Assembly (NCBI GenBank): GCA_005281725.1 | Contig: SSBO01000001.1 | Coordinates: 11,161,776 to 11,225,775 of the forward strand | Source of the DNA: Wuchereria bancrofti | Taxonomy: Eukaryota; Nematoda; Chromadorea; Rhabditida; Onchocercidae | Direction: 5' to 3' | Length of the DNA stretch: 64,000 nucleotides | Shown: positions 27,586 to 39,877 of the stretch, piece by piece | How positions within the stretch are numbered: the first letter of the stretch is position 1 | Layout of the letters: each line of letters starts with the position of its first letter | The notes under the pieces: model-generated | Databases searched by the model: none | Told to the model about the DNA's origin: nothing | The model's input: the letters and a program-made list of their open reading frames with translations, nothing else | Made by a program: the position numbers and the translations under genes

Positions 27586-28420
27586 TTGCTAATAATGTAA
27601 ACAATATTAAATATCAATTAAAATTTTATGAATAATTATATGATTTATTGATACTTCTACAGCAACATTTTATCTTTAAATCTAACAAATATGTAAATTC
27701 CAGAATTTTCTCTCTTTTTTCCTCCTAATTTTAACGATGATAGCATATAAGTAATAAAATTAATAAATTTAAAAATTAAAAAAAGTAATAAAATTGCTAA
27801 ATTGGAAGGAGAATATCTGCTGACGTGAACGTGAACGTGAGTGTGAATACAAAGTAAAGATAGTGTTAATATTAATGGCTTTATATACATATTTTAAACT
27901 ACATCTTCTTGTTCAATTTTAAATTACAGTTCGAAATTCAGCTGAAAATTTCATCTAGTAATCATGTAATAATCAAGATATCTCATGCAATGGGACGACA
28001 AGTTTCATAATGCTGCCAGCAGTTTCAGTAAACTCGTTGGCTTTGAAAGCGGGCACTTTTTTTTGTTTCGGAGTAATTAGTGGTTTGATTTACCTGGGAT
28101 TTATTTATTTGGATTGACAAAGTAAATTATCATGCTTCGATGCAAAATAATCAACTTTTCGTGTTAGAATTATCACTTGTTTAATGATAAGTTATCATTT
28201 GACGTACGATTTGAGCTATATGTACTACAACTAATGAACATATTATTTTCGCAATTTTCTTCATCTTATTTGAAATTTTTATAATGGAAAGTTTGCCTAG
28301 CTTCTGGTTTAATTAGTAGTATAAACAATATCTGTTGATATAATCAGTATCGCTGAAATGAAGTAGATGGAGTCGTATAGATAGCGGATGCATGATGTAG
28401 GGTTGTATAGGATACCTAGT

Positions 28421-28440
28421 TGCATTAGTGCACTAATGCA
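28421..28440. promoter_or_regulatory. 20-bp perfect palindrome upstream of RNPS1
   Basis: TGCATTAGTGCACTAATGCA is its own reverse complement and lies 122 bases before the RNPS1 start codon. A second palindrome, GTAATGCATTAC (28462-28473), shares the TAATGCA core. Together they suggest a dimeric-factor site in the RNPS1 promoter; the factor is unknown. Confidence 0.5.
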
Positions 28441-28561
28441 TCCACGTTTATTTCATCTTGAGTAATGCATTACAGTTCACTGAGCATTATGTACTGTTGG
28501 TCATTGCAGTTCATGGAGCTTATGAATGAATAATTGATAAATATTTTAGATCTGATTCGAA

Positions 28562-30753
28562 ATGGTTGAAGGAAAGCCCACCGAAAGAGAAAATAAGAAG
28601 GAAGTGAAGAGACGGCGTGAGTCGAGCACTAGTTCTTCTTCGGATAGCTCGTCCGACTCTTCGGAAAGTTCATCTTTTAGTGATTCCTCTTCGACGTCAC
28701 GCTCTGGCACTACGACGAGTTCGGAATCTTCCAGATCGCCTACTCCGAGAAAAACAGCTAAAGGTATTTATCTCATTCTAGCGCTGGCAATAGTGGTCAT
28801 CTTAACCATGAAGGTGACTTGTGTCCGTATTGTCTTTGTAGTGTAACCAAACATGACATGATCTGTCTTCACTCACTGGAGTAGACTGATTTCACGACTA
28901 CACGACTTTTTTAGTCTGAATTAAGTCGATTGTATCTTATCGATTAATCCTAAATCAGCATTTTCTTCTATGTCTACTGTAAAATTCCAAGCAACTATAA
29001 CCTATTTCAGTTTATTTATTAGAAACAGACAAAAAGTAAATTATGAAAAAAGTAAATTACCTCATAACTCAGCTCTTTTTTCTCGTGTTGAAGATTTTTA
29101 CTTTTATTTCATTCGATAAAAGAGAACTAAATTTAGATCGAGCAAGAAGTCCAGCTCGACGTTCGCGTTCACCTCGGACTGGTGCACGAGCAGAACGTAG
29201 TGAAAAGGTGGTTATCGCATCTTCTCGTCGATCACCGACTCCGGAACGACGCCGACGACGTTCATCGCCATCTCCAAAACGGCGACCATCACCGTCACCT
29301 AAGAGGCGAGACCGAAGTGGTAGCCGAGATAGACGTAACCGTTCACGTTCACGGGAGCGTAAGGTGGTTTTTTTACATTTTACACTTTTCAAGTTTTTAA
29401 ACTATTTATTCATTTGCATTTCTGTAAATATAGCTTACATATACTATTATTTACACCTTGCGGTTTTTAAGGTTTTAAATTGCTTGTTCATTATCGGGGC
29501 TACATAAACATTAAAGCAGTAATCACGGTAATGTAAGCAACTACCTGATTAATATGACAAATGAGAATAGTGTGATGGTAGCATTGTAATCCTCTTCTCA
29601 TATGTCTTAGTTGATAAGTTCAGCTATCTGTTTTATCATCAATTTTAAAAGACCTTCATCTTCAGGTAAGTCCAGTCCGCAAAGCAACACCACCACCCCG
29701 TCGTCTGTGTGTGCGTAATTTGAGTCGCAATGTTACAAAGGAACACTTGTCGGAAATTTTTAGTGTGTATGGGGCTTTAAGAAGCTGCGAACTACCTATG
29801 GATCGACAACATACACATCTTGGCAGAGGTTTTTGCTTTCTTTCAGATTTATATCACAATTTAGCTCAATTTTGGTATAATTTCTATTTAAAGATATTGA
29901 AACTCAAAGTTATAAGTGGTGCAGTAATATCACTTTCTCAGTCGTGTACTTGGCCCATTTAATTGTGGCGTACTGTTCCTCTTGAAGAGATGAATTCTTC
30001 TGGAGAGATTTCTTGTCCATCCTTATTTTTTATTAGGTTAAATATGTGTTGTTTTGCATAATGCCTGTATTATATATTTTAAGGTTATGGTTATGTAGAA
30101 TTCGAGCAACCGGAAGATGCGGAGAAAGCTTTGAAACACATGGACGGCGGACAGATTGATGGCCAGGAAGTCACTTGCGAACTAACACACCCACCTCGTT
30201 CCACGCTTAATGGAAGTGGAAGGCGCCCGCTTTCACCACTTCGGTAAATCTTTTCTTTATCACTATTCATTGGACGTTTGGAAAGAGAAAGACGTCTCAG
30301 TGTTTTAAGTCATCTGAAATTTCATAACAACTGAGAAGAGTAACAGTGATGTTTTCAAAATATAGAATTTTTTGGTATGTTTTGAAAGAATGAAATCCCC
30401 GGAAATTTCACGGGAATGAAAAAGATACTGCCGCTTATTGTTTAATCAAGGACAATTGGTCGGAAATACCAGTTTGATGAATTCAATAGATTAATCCACT
30501 TGCTGTAGTTCTAGCAAGTAACTAAGCGGTCTCATGATTTAGACTTTACTGAGAAAATTGAACTTCCATAGTTTTTATACTTTACTTATTCTGGTTTTGT
30601 AAATGTAAATTTAGTTTTCGTGGTCTATCACCACGTAGATACCGCAGTCCACCTCGTGCGCACGGAACTGGTGGGAATATGGTGCCACTGGGACCAAGTC
30701 GGTTCAATCGATCTCGAAGCCGTAGTCCACGACGTCGACGTAGCCGCTCTTAA
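28562..30753 (+). CDS. rnps1: RNA-binding protein with serine-rich domain 1 (RNPS1 orthologue)
   Basis: Exons 28562-28763, 29137-29363, 29666-29828, 30084-30243 and 30615-30753 join in frame to 296 residues (human RNPS1 is about 305). Residues ~18-60 are a serine-rich tract, ~68-145 an Arg/Ser-Pro region, then one RRM with RNP2 LCVRNL and RNP1 RGYGYVEFE, and a C-terminal Arg/Ser/Pro tail ending RSRSPRRRRSRS. RNPS1 is a peripheral exon-junction-complex protein and forms the ASAP complex with Acinus and SAP18; it acts in nuclear splicing and NMD. The exon order of the family is visible: RS, RRM split by one intron, RS. A TATTTTAG acceptor ends at 28,549, 12 bases before the ATG, and is a likely spliced-leader site. 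Converges on DDRGK1. Confidence 0.93.
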
Positions 30754-32153
30754 AAGCTTGCTTTTTCTGTTCTTGTTCCGTTGTTTCTTTTCCACTATTC
30801 ATTAATATTAAAAAAAAAAAAAATAACAACGAAGAAAATTGGAAATAAGATTCACATGCATTTCCGTAGCTATACCGTAATGGATAGCACAGCCAGCTTG
30901 AACTTAAGTGAAGACTTGGCAGTTCACATTTCTAATTTGGCAATCTTACAAGCCGCAAGTTCCTGTTCTGTTAATGAAGCTCTCTAAAACAACTTTTATA
31001 GTCTCTTATGTGTGCTTCTCACATCTTGTTTTATTTTCAAAAAATAAAAGTTTCTGATAGTGTTTAGAAAGCAAATTAAAGTAAACGATGTGAAAGTACC
31101 ACAGCACGCAGGTCCACATGGTCGCAAGCCATCACTGCTGAAAAATGAGCTAACTATCTGATTATTATATGCACATATTAAAACAATGTAGTTCGAAGCC
31201 GTTCGCATAATATGGTGTTTACGTGCATCCTTCATTCAAAATATGCAATACATGCCTATAGCAATAGTGGTATGCGACATAGTGGGGATGATTTTAAAAT
31301 TATTAAATTCAAATAGCTGCTTAAACATTAGCAAGAACTAAAACAAACAGGAATGGATAAATTTGCTGCATAATGTATTCTTACACATTGCAACATATAA
31401 CATACAAGATGACAGCAGCATATGCATGAATATCAATGAAATTGTCGAAAAACAATAATTCTTTGTGCCGTATGAATCATTTACGATTATTTGTCAACTA
31501 ATATAGGAATTTACATAGTATGACATATACAAACATGGAATTTAATCATATACACAAACCATGATACTATATTTCTTATCCGTTTTGCTATTTATAACTT
31601 TCACCCTTCAAAAGTTCGAATAACTGGCCGTACCTGTATAATTAGATCTTCACAATAAAGACACCGTTACTACACAAATGTCGGCACTGAACCGAGTATT
31701 GCAATACATTTGGTTACTTAATTTTAGCAGTGTAGCAAGGGGACAGTTATAATTTAATTTCATGTTGATGCATTCTCCAAGTTACTTTGCATGCTTCAGG
31801 ACATCATTTGCTATCCCAACTTAAAACTTTTCTTTAGCCCAACAGCAAACTTTCAACAGATATGTTTAAATGCAAAATTTATAGTATCAATTCGCTTACA
31901 ATTTTTGTTGCAAATAAATACTATAAATTCATCTTCCCTAATGCAATTGTTTTATGTTCATTTCTACATGGCTCCAAAATGAAAATAAACGAAATTCAAG
32001 CCCTTAAATTATTTTCCATCTCACTTGATAAAACCGTCCGTACTCACTACACTTGATAAAAAGAAAAACCATTTCATTCATAATTTATTTTGAAGAAATT
32101 AAAAAACCCGATAAAAACACAATGTTTTCAACAGCCAGCAGTTAAACAATACC
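30754..32153. other. Convergent 3' flanks of RNPS1 and DDRGK1
   Basis: No supported gene. AATAAA near 31,042 may serve RNPS1, giving a ~290-base 3' UTR. A 35-codon open frame at 30,880-30,987 looks less AT-biased but has no splice or family support. Confidence 0.45.
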
Positions 32154-34537
32154 TCATGCGGCTGTCAATTCCGATACACACCGTGATTCTAAGGCAATTA
32201 ATTTATTACTATACTCAATCAATTCTGCTTTCGATACTCGACCACGCTGGTTGATAAATTTTGCCACTGAAAATAATACCTTGATAAAACGCTATGAAAT
32301 ATTTATAAATTTAAATTTCAACGTTGTGGGACCAACGTATGGCCATAAAATGCATCAACTGTTGACTAAGTTGTAAAGTACTATCGTTGCTAAATGCTTA
32401 ATCTCAGATAAAAACTAGAAGGTTTATTTCAGCTTTATTCATTAACAGATAATTTTTGACTACAAATCCTAATCTTACAAATATTTTATTTTCGACTAAA
32501 AAAGCAAAAGTTGCAAAATGTTTAGATGCAAAACGAGATTTAAGATCTTTCCACATAGAAATCTTACCATTAATAAATAATAAAATTAAAGTGAAGTATT
32601 TGCTAACCGGCTTGAAGTTCTTCTGAAGTAATATAAATGAATTTCCCGCGATCGTCCATTATTCCTGTCAAAGTGCCATTACCTACCAAAAAGTTAAGTC
32701 GATCTACCGCATCTTCTGCGTGCAGATTGAAATGAGCACCTAATTCGTCTATATTAACAACCTGTAAAGACAACAATATTCTCCAAAGTATTAGATGTAG
32801 AATAATAACATCATAAATTCCTTGTTTAGACATTTTTTTCATTTCATTTCATTATCATGCAGCTGAATGACAATTCCCTTACTCATCACATAGTTAAGTC
32901 CACAATATTAATATCTACCAAACCTAAAAACCCAAAATATCGATGAATGGACTGTTCATATTTAACATTTTCTATTAATAATCAGACTGCTATTATCATA
33001 AGAAATCTGGCGCCATACTTTATTAAATTATGAGAGTCAACGGCATCACGAAAGACATTATTAGATCTAATTAACTCTATCTAAAATACCTCATCTCCAT
33101 TATGGCAGTTGTGTCACACTGAATTAATGCATAACTTTACTCGAAAAAAAAAAGAACTTCAGATGACAAACTTTAGCTTTTCGAACATACTCTACAAAAT
33201 CGCGTAGAAGATTCTGTGATTCCTCCCCATCAATTTGGTCAAATCCTTCTTCATCAACAGCAAACGTCTCTCGAAGCTGGAGAATATGACCGTCAAACAG
33301 CACAAGTTTTAGTCAAAGTTTTTTATTTTTTAAAATTGATCGTCAATATCAAAATTATGTAATTAGATAAACCTTTTGATATTCCTCTTCCTCTCGTTTC
33401 TCACGCTCTTCCCTTTCCCGACATTTCCTTTTCCGCTCCTCTTCCTCTTGTTCCATTTGTTTTTCACGTTCCTTCTGCAGGCGTTCTTCTTTTTCCTGCT
33501 CCAATTTCTTTCGTTCTTCTCGTTCCAACAATTCCTACATAGAAATAAAAAATCGGAAATACTAAGAAATTCAAAAAAAAAGAAGTAAAAAAAAAAAAAC
33601 GAAATTTGGTAATATCATTCTATGAATAGAACCAAACAAACTTACAGCTTCTCTTTGTTTTCGTCGTTCTTCTTTAGCTTGAAGTTTCGCCAACTTCTTT
33701 TTGCCAAAATGCTCATCTTTAGCTAGTTGAGGTGATGGCGAATCTTCTGTAATTACTGCATAAATTTCGTCATATTTTACCCTACAGTTTAAAAATTATC
33801 ACATCACTGAGACTAATCGGTTGACAGATTCACAGGTACACATATCTAAAAAAGTTAATGAATTTCTGCTCGAACATCAGTGCACCGGAATGCAATATAC
33901 ATTATCTAAGCGCTAAAAAGCAACAATTACTCTTACTTATCAAAGGTTATTCGTTAACTAATTAAATGATAGAATTACCCTGCTCAGAAGCATCATCGCT
34001 TTGGTCGATAGCATTTCTTACGAAACCCATATCATCATTATCAACATCATCTACATTGTGCCGTACTCTTCGACGTGCTGTTTGTACTCGTCGTCCACCA
34101 ACCACTGCAATTTCCCATTGATTATTCATTTTTCGATTATAGTTATAAATAAATATTCATCATTTTTTGATTTTGATTATAAAAATAAAATATTATAAAT
34201 TGGACCGAAAAGCTTGATAGCAAATATTTTTAAATTGTATGAGGAATTAATCTAAAACCATCTTATCTGTAATTTCAAATTAGTTAAATAGGGTGCTATA
34301 ACTTTTGGAATTTTTCAGATCAACCTTACTGGACTATACATTAATCTAAATTTTACCAACAACATCACGCTCATTTCTTGCAACATGTTCGTCAGCTGCC
34401 ATTGCACTTAATGCTTCTTTACGCTTTCGAGCTTGTTTCTCATCAAAATATAATTTAATAACGCGCAGTATGATAAGCATTAGAGCTATCATTAAGAAAC
34501 TAACAGATCCCAGAAATAAGTAATCCAATTCTACCAT
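32154..34537 (-). CDS. ddrgk1: DDRGK domain-containing protein 1 (UFBP1), UFMylation adaptor
   Basis: Seven minus-strand exons (34357-34537, 33979-34104, 33646-33755, 33373-33534, 33172-33276, 32608-32761, 32154-32266) join in frame to 316 residues (human 314). Residues ~4-28 form an N-terminal ER membrane anchor (LFLGSVSFLMIALMLIILRV). A basic/acidic linker follows, then a long Glu/Lys/Arg coiled coil (~100-190) and the winged-helix DDRGK domain with the diagnostic MDDRGKFIYIT and final INQRGRVSKAELIEYSN. Known role: with UFL1 and CDK5RAP3 it forms the ER-bound UFM1 E3 ligase that modifies ribosomes and supports ER-phagy. An AAATTTCAG acceptor lies 16 bases before the ATG. The donor before VVNIDELG (AAA|GTTTGT) is weak but required for frame. 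Head to head with EF-Tu1. Confidence 0.95.
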
Positions 34538-35397
34538 TGCTTCTTAATACAATCTGAAATTTGACTTAATTACTGAAAAAAAAAACTTTCAAATGAAAAG
34601 AAATAATTAAGATATTAATGAATTTTATTAATGGATATATTAGCAATTTAATTAATAATTTAATATATGTTTTAAAAAGTATAAAATCTAATCAAAAGTC
34701 CGCAAAAAAAGGAAAAGAACTCACGATAATACAGTAGATTAACAGATTAATAATTCAGGTTGTTAATATGCAAGGAACAATTTGTTAATAGAAATATCAT
34801 TATGCTGAATTACAAAAGTTGTGGCGTTATTATCATATGATATATTAAATTATTAATTGTCACCAAAAAGAAACCCACCAATTCATTTCCCCGCCCTAAC
34901 CAAAATTCGGGTAATTTAATTATAAGCAACAAACAACGGTTGAAGGCTTCTTCTTTTTTTGCCCGATTATATAAGCTGGCACGGCCATTCTTCGTAATTT
35001 AACTTGTTTCACTTTCACTTTCATTTTGATAGGCTATTGATAAGCAATTTTCAGGTTCTGTGGAACAAATTATGTTGGTGTACTCAGTATGTCACCGATC
35101 TATGCTAGTAAGCCCCAGTAAGTGTTTACATTTCATCTTTTCTAAGTTTAATTAATGGTTAGCTTATATTCTTTTAAATGAAAATAAATGATTAATCGTA
35201 AGAAATGTTTTTTTTTTCCTCTTTTTCTACCACTCTTTCATGTATTTTCCATTTTTGTCAAAAATAGGCAATGAACGGTTGATAGAATGAAAATAGATGA
35301 AATTTATAGGAAGATGAAATAGCAGTGTTAAATTTTCGTAACCAAATTTTGTTCAATTTTTGGTTTTGATGATAAATGTGATTGTCACATTGTAGAG
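34538..35397. promoter_or_regulatory. Divergent promoter region, DDRGK1 / mitochondrial EF-Tu1
   Basis: 860 bases separate the two start codons. The stretch near 34,880-35,110 is less AT-rich than its flanks and contains pyrimidine-rich blocks and a TATATAAG-like sequence at ~34,969. A TTGTAG acceptor ends at 35,395, two bases before the EF-Tu1 ATG. A shared bidirectional promoter is inference. Confidence 0.45.
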
Positions 35398-38300
35398 ATG
35401 GTAAATGCTGCAGGAGGTTTTCGTGAGAATTTTCTGACAAAATTAGCCCAACTACAGCATGCTCGATGCTTTGCTATTCCGGGAGCAAAGCAAGTGTACA
35501 AGAGGACAAAACCTCATCTCAATGTTGGTACCATTGGACACGTGGATCACGGCAAAACAACACTCTCTTCGGCTATTACTAAAGGTTTGAACGGTTTTTT
35601 TTTAATGTGTTCATTTAAATTTTGCATCTTAATAGCTCTCATTTAAATTCATCAAAGTTTTCCAGTTCTGGCAACAAAAAAAGGCGCAAAATATAGAAAG
35701 TACGATGAAATCGACAATGCACCTGAGGAAAAAGCTCGTGGTTTGTTGCACTTACATACATTGTGAACACTTTTGTTCGATCAGACCGGAATCTTGCCTC
35801 CGTTTCCGCTTTCTGTTGTGTAAATGTTCTACTGGAAGTGCATGCACATTTCTGGATCCTTTATCTGTGATTTCGTCTGCTATCTTTTGTAGTCTGAGAC
35901 TTTGCCGCATTTTCTGAATCGCTTCTCTGATTACAGTTAACAAAGAAACTGAAACAAATTATCATCTGTAAGACATGAAAATAGTAGAGAATTGTGAGAG
36001 ACATGAAAATGATTTGAATGTAATTTTGATTTCAGGCATAACCATTAATGCATTTCATTTGGAATATGAAACAGAGAAACGGCATTACGCTCACATCGAC
36101 TGTCCAGGTCATGCGGATTATATCAAAAATATGATTACAGGAACTGCCCAAATGGAAGGTGCCATTTTGGTGGTAGCTGCCACTGAAGGAGCTATGCCAC
36201 AGGTTAGCTTTTAGTTCATTGTAATTAGCTTTTAGGGTGCAAAACAGCTTTTTACAACCTTTTTTTTTCATCAAAAATGATTAGCAATACAACCTTTTTT
36301 TTCACTTCTCAAAAATGATTAGACACTCACTCAGTACTGGAAAAGTCAGTCTTCTTTGTATATTCAATGATTTTTTACAGACTCGGGAGCATTTATTACT
36401 GGCTCGACAAGTTGGTATTCCTCTGAAAAATATTGTTGTATATCTGAATAAAATAGACGAAGTGCCGGACAAAGAAACACACGAATTAGTTGAAATGGAG
36501 ATGCGTGAACTTCTTTCGGAACTCAGTTATCCATCTGATTCACCGGTTATTTTCTACATTTTTTTTAGAATAATTGTTAAGTTTTTATTGAGGGCTTTCA
36601 TCACAGTTTTTATTAAAGACTTTCATGTTATGTAATTATGTACGAAAATGGTATTTACTATTTTCTAACAACAGTGGAACAAATTTAAGCATTTTAAATC
36701 TCCTTGAGAAATGTAGATTTTTGGTTGCAAGCATTATTTAGTGATTAAACAATTATAATGACTTTTTATCAACTCATGTTGATATAAAGAGTATTTCCAG
36801 GTTGTTTTTGGTTCAGCGCTTTGTGCTTTAGAAGGAAAGAATCCAGAAATAGGGGAAGAGTCAATCTGGAAACTTCTAGATGTTCTTGACAATTCATTTA
36901 TTATTCCAGAACGCCATCAGAATACAGAAGTTATGTTCCCGGCCGAACATGTTTATGCAATCAAAGGTAACTTTTTTTATTGATGCATCTCATCAAATGA
37001 TAGAATGGATCTGATTGTTTCTTCATATTAATATGGTTATAAAAAAGTGTTGACATTTCTTTTCTCTTAATTCAGTTATTTATTATTTCCCGTAATTCAC
37101 TTTTTTTTGAATTCTCCATTTAAATTCATCTATAGTCTTCAATTACCACATTGCTTTACTGGTAAAATAACTAATGAGCTCACTTTGAATAAAACTTTAG
37201 GCCGTGGTACTGTTATAACTGGCAAACTGGAAAGAGGTTCATTGAAAAAAGGAGACAAAGTGGAATTAGTTGGTGGAGGAAAAGAACCAGTCAAGTCGGT
37301 AGTTTCCAGTAAGTAGTTTTGACTCATCATTATAACTTTTTTTATTACCGTTGTTTTTATGTAAGTTTAGCCTCTTATTTTTAGGTCTTGAAACATTCAA
37401 GAAATCGCTGGACGTAGCGGAACCTGGTGACCAGCTTGGAGTTTTATTGAGAGGTGTGGAAAGTAAAGCGGTACGACGTGGTAGCGTACTTCTACCCCAA
37501 GGGCATAAACATGTTCCTACTGATAAAGTTGAAGCTCAGGTTATGAGTTATGTTACGATTTCAAGCTTCCAATATTTGTTTCCTAATCGAAATTGATGGA
37601 AGAGTTTTGAGAAATTTTGGTCAAAACTGATATAGGCTTCAAGAGTTCTATCAGAAAGTTTGTTGGTTGTTGCTATTATGCTTTATTCATTCTTATCTTG
37701 TTTGTTTATTTCTGTCATTTCAGTTGTACATACTGAAACCAGAAGAAGGAGGTGCGAAGACGCCAGTTGCTAACTATTTCACAGAACATCTATTTTCGCT
37801 AACATGGGATTGCGGAGCAGTAGTCAAAATTAAAGGCAAAGACTTCATTATGCCTGGAGAAGTTGGAGAGTATGTTTATTCTTTTCCAAGTTTGATACCT
37901 TCCATTTATTGGATGACATTGTTTATTCTTAACAATTTTAAGAAGAGTCTTTGCGTTTAAGAAGAAGAATCGAGACGTTACTCTTTCCTTATATTTCAGG
38001 GTTGAGTTGCATATGAATACAGTGCAGTTTATCGAACCACAACAAAGGTTTACAATTCGTAAGGAACCAGTTACAATTGGAACTGGTGTTTTTACTAAAC
38101 TTCACCCACCACGAACAGAAGCTGAAAAAGATAAGAAGGCTATGAAAATGGCGATGAAGGTTTGCATTTTCTTTTGTCAGGTGTTACCTTTCCATCATAT
38201 CCTAAGATAATAACTTGCTCTTCGGGTAAAACAGTATTCCTATGAAAAAAAAAGCAATATATCTGATCTTTGTTGTAAAAATTGTTACCCTTTTACAAAT

Positions 38301-38450
38301 GTATTGCACTAATTGCAGGCTGAAATGGAACGACTTGGCTTCAATCCATATGGTGAACAAATGGAAAAAAGGTTGAAACCTGATTATTCGAACAGTCCCA
38401 AGCAGGATATGTCAGTGTCAAAACTTTTCGAAGAAAGTGCACAGAATTAA
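35398..38450 (+). CDS. Mitochondrial elongation factor Tu, long-tailed nematode EF-Tu1 type
   Basis: Ten exons (35398-35584, 35666-35740, 36036-36202, 36381-36545, 36801-36966, 37201-37308, 37385-37539, 37724-37869, 38000-38159, 38319-38450) join in frame to 486 residues. GTPase motifs are intact: [10 protein letters not shown] (P-loop), ARGITIN (switch I), DCPGH (switch II), NKID and GSAL. Domains II and III follow ([21 protein letters not shown]...TIGTGVFTK). An N-terminal ~40 residues (…[20 protein letters not shown]) fit a mitochondrial presequence. After HPP, where most EF-Tus end, there are ~59 extra residues beginning [16 protein letters not shown] and ending SAQN. In nematodes this tail marks EF-Tu1, which delivers T-arm-lacking mitochondrial tRNAs; EF-Tu2 has a short tail for D-arm-lacking tRNA-Ser. 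All ten exons are needed for a complete protein and no internal stop is present. Confidence 0.95.
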
Positions 38451-39877
38451 AGCAGCTCATGATTCTATAACCAAAGTTTGTTTGCTCCAGGTATATTAGG
38501 AATTTGAAAATCAAAATTTTCGGGCAAAAAATCGTTTGAGGGAATTTCATCGTTCTTAATCTCGTTACTCTCATATTTTTAATGTTCTGACTTTCGAATT
38601 GTATTGATCACCTTTCCTATTTGTTCCCCAGACTCTTTATTTCGGCATCAGGTCGCGCTGATCAATACTGTCATATTGTTTAGACATTTCCTGTTATGAT
38701 AAAATAATTAATTGACTGATTTGTGAAGTGCAAGATAATGGAACAAATTATTTTCTGATGATAAAATATCTTTAATTTATCAACTTTGATTTTTTTGTAC
38801 AAAGAAGTCGGAAGAAATCAGTGATCAATGTTTCACCGTAAGAGGATAGGAACCAAAAACTTTAAATGTTCCATAAAATTCAAAGCAGAACCCAAGAAAA
38901 TATTTCAGGATTTTTTCTCAACCTAAGAAATTTTCTAATCCTCTCCTAATCTATGCTAGCTTACGATAGCAAAAATCTGGGAATGAAATATAAGTTAGCT
39001 GAAAAATCTAAACAACACCGATTAGTTCAAAACAGTAATAATAGTGCTATATCAAAATGTTAACATGAGAAATCAAATTTTCCATCAAAGACTTCAAATT
39101 CTCACATTATCATCATAGAGGGAAAGACAGTATATGGTATGAACAAGAATATAACACAGAAGATTTGGTAGATTGCAGCAGAGATACAATTAATATGAAA
39201 AACATAACAATGAAGTATAAAAACTATGCAAGAAATTTGTAATCTAAAGTGAGGTGAAAAATGCAAAAATGTTAAATTTAAAAGCACAGCAATGAGGTAT
39301 AATGAGGTATCATGTAAGTTTTCTTTACGAAAAGACAAGATGACATAAATTGTAAAAGGAAATGAGAAATATGAGTAAAGTAACAACTTAAATTTCTAAT
39401 ACTTCCTCTCGGCCGAAGTGCAAATAAGAGCATTGTTTCTTCATCATTATTCTCATTTGTCTTATCTTTCAAATACAAGGACATACGAATTGTTTTGCTA
39501 CCTCTATCTTTCAGTTTGTTTTGGATGAACTATTTTTATTTTATCTAAAACAAATTTACTTATATCCTAAAAAGATTCTAGTTTATATTCAACATCAAGC
39601 GCTGTACAAACAAGCAAACATTCTTATAATGCTTGTACAGCATCTTGATATAGAATTTTATAAACACTTTTCATTTATTTACGAAGATGTAATTTGAAGT
39701 ATTCAAAAAAACTAGATGGTCATGAAGTACTGCTATTTGATTTTTCTAAATGATAACATGAACCCATGAGAGCTAAAATAGACAGTATTACTTTTTCACC
39801 TATACTTCGGAATCTTTTTTTGTTGCTGAAATCAGACTTACGTAAATAAAATACATGACATTCTGACTGAATAAAAA
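38451..39877. other. Convergent intergenic region, EF-Tu1 / coiled-coil gene
   Basis: No gene supported. A small imperfect hairpin pairs GCTGTACAA (39601-39609) with TTGTACAGC (39633-39641). I see nothing else. Confidence 0.45.

Larger units (their letters stand above)
19480..28547. other. 9-kb AT-rich gene-poor region with simple repeats
   Basis: I find no exon chain with consistent phases on either strand. Open frames are short, low-complexity and lysine/phenylalanine-rich as expected of AT-rich DNA. It contains long T- and A-runs (for example 22,121-22,165), the microsatellites and direct repeat listed separately, and a cluster of nuclear-receptor-like half sites near 27.0-27.2 kb. A small GTGAAC/GTGAGT-type hexamer run lies at 27,824-27,845. 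The last ~500 bases are less AT-rich and probably form the RNPS1 promoter. Confidence 0.6.

Noticed and set aside
19480..28547. Scattered 60-100 codon open frames
   Set aside because: Low-complexity Lys/Phe/Ile/Asn peptides with no phase-compatible splice partners.
29069..29392. Long arginine-rich open frame antisense to RNPS1 exon 2
   Set aside because: It is the complement of RS-repeat codons in a proven plus-strand exon; the repeat composition keeps the antisense frame open.
30880..30987. 35-codon open frame starting MDSTASLNLSED
   Set aside because: Lies in the probable RNPS1 3' UTR with no splice or family evidence; too short to support.
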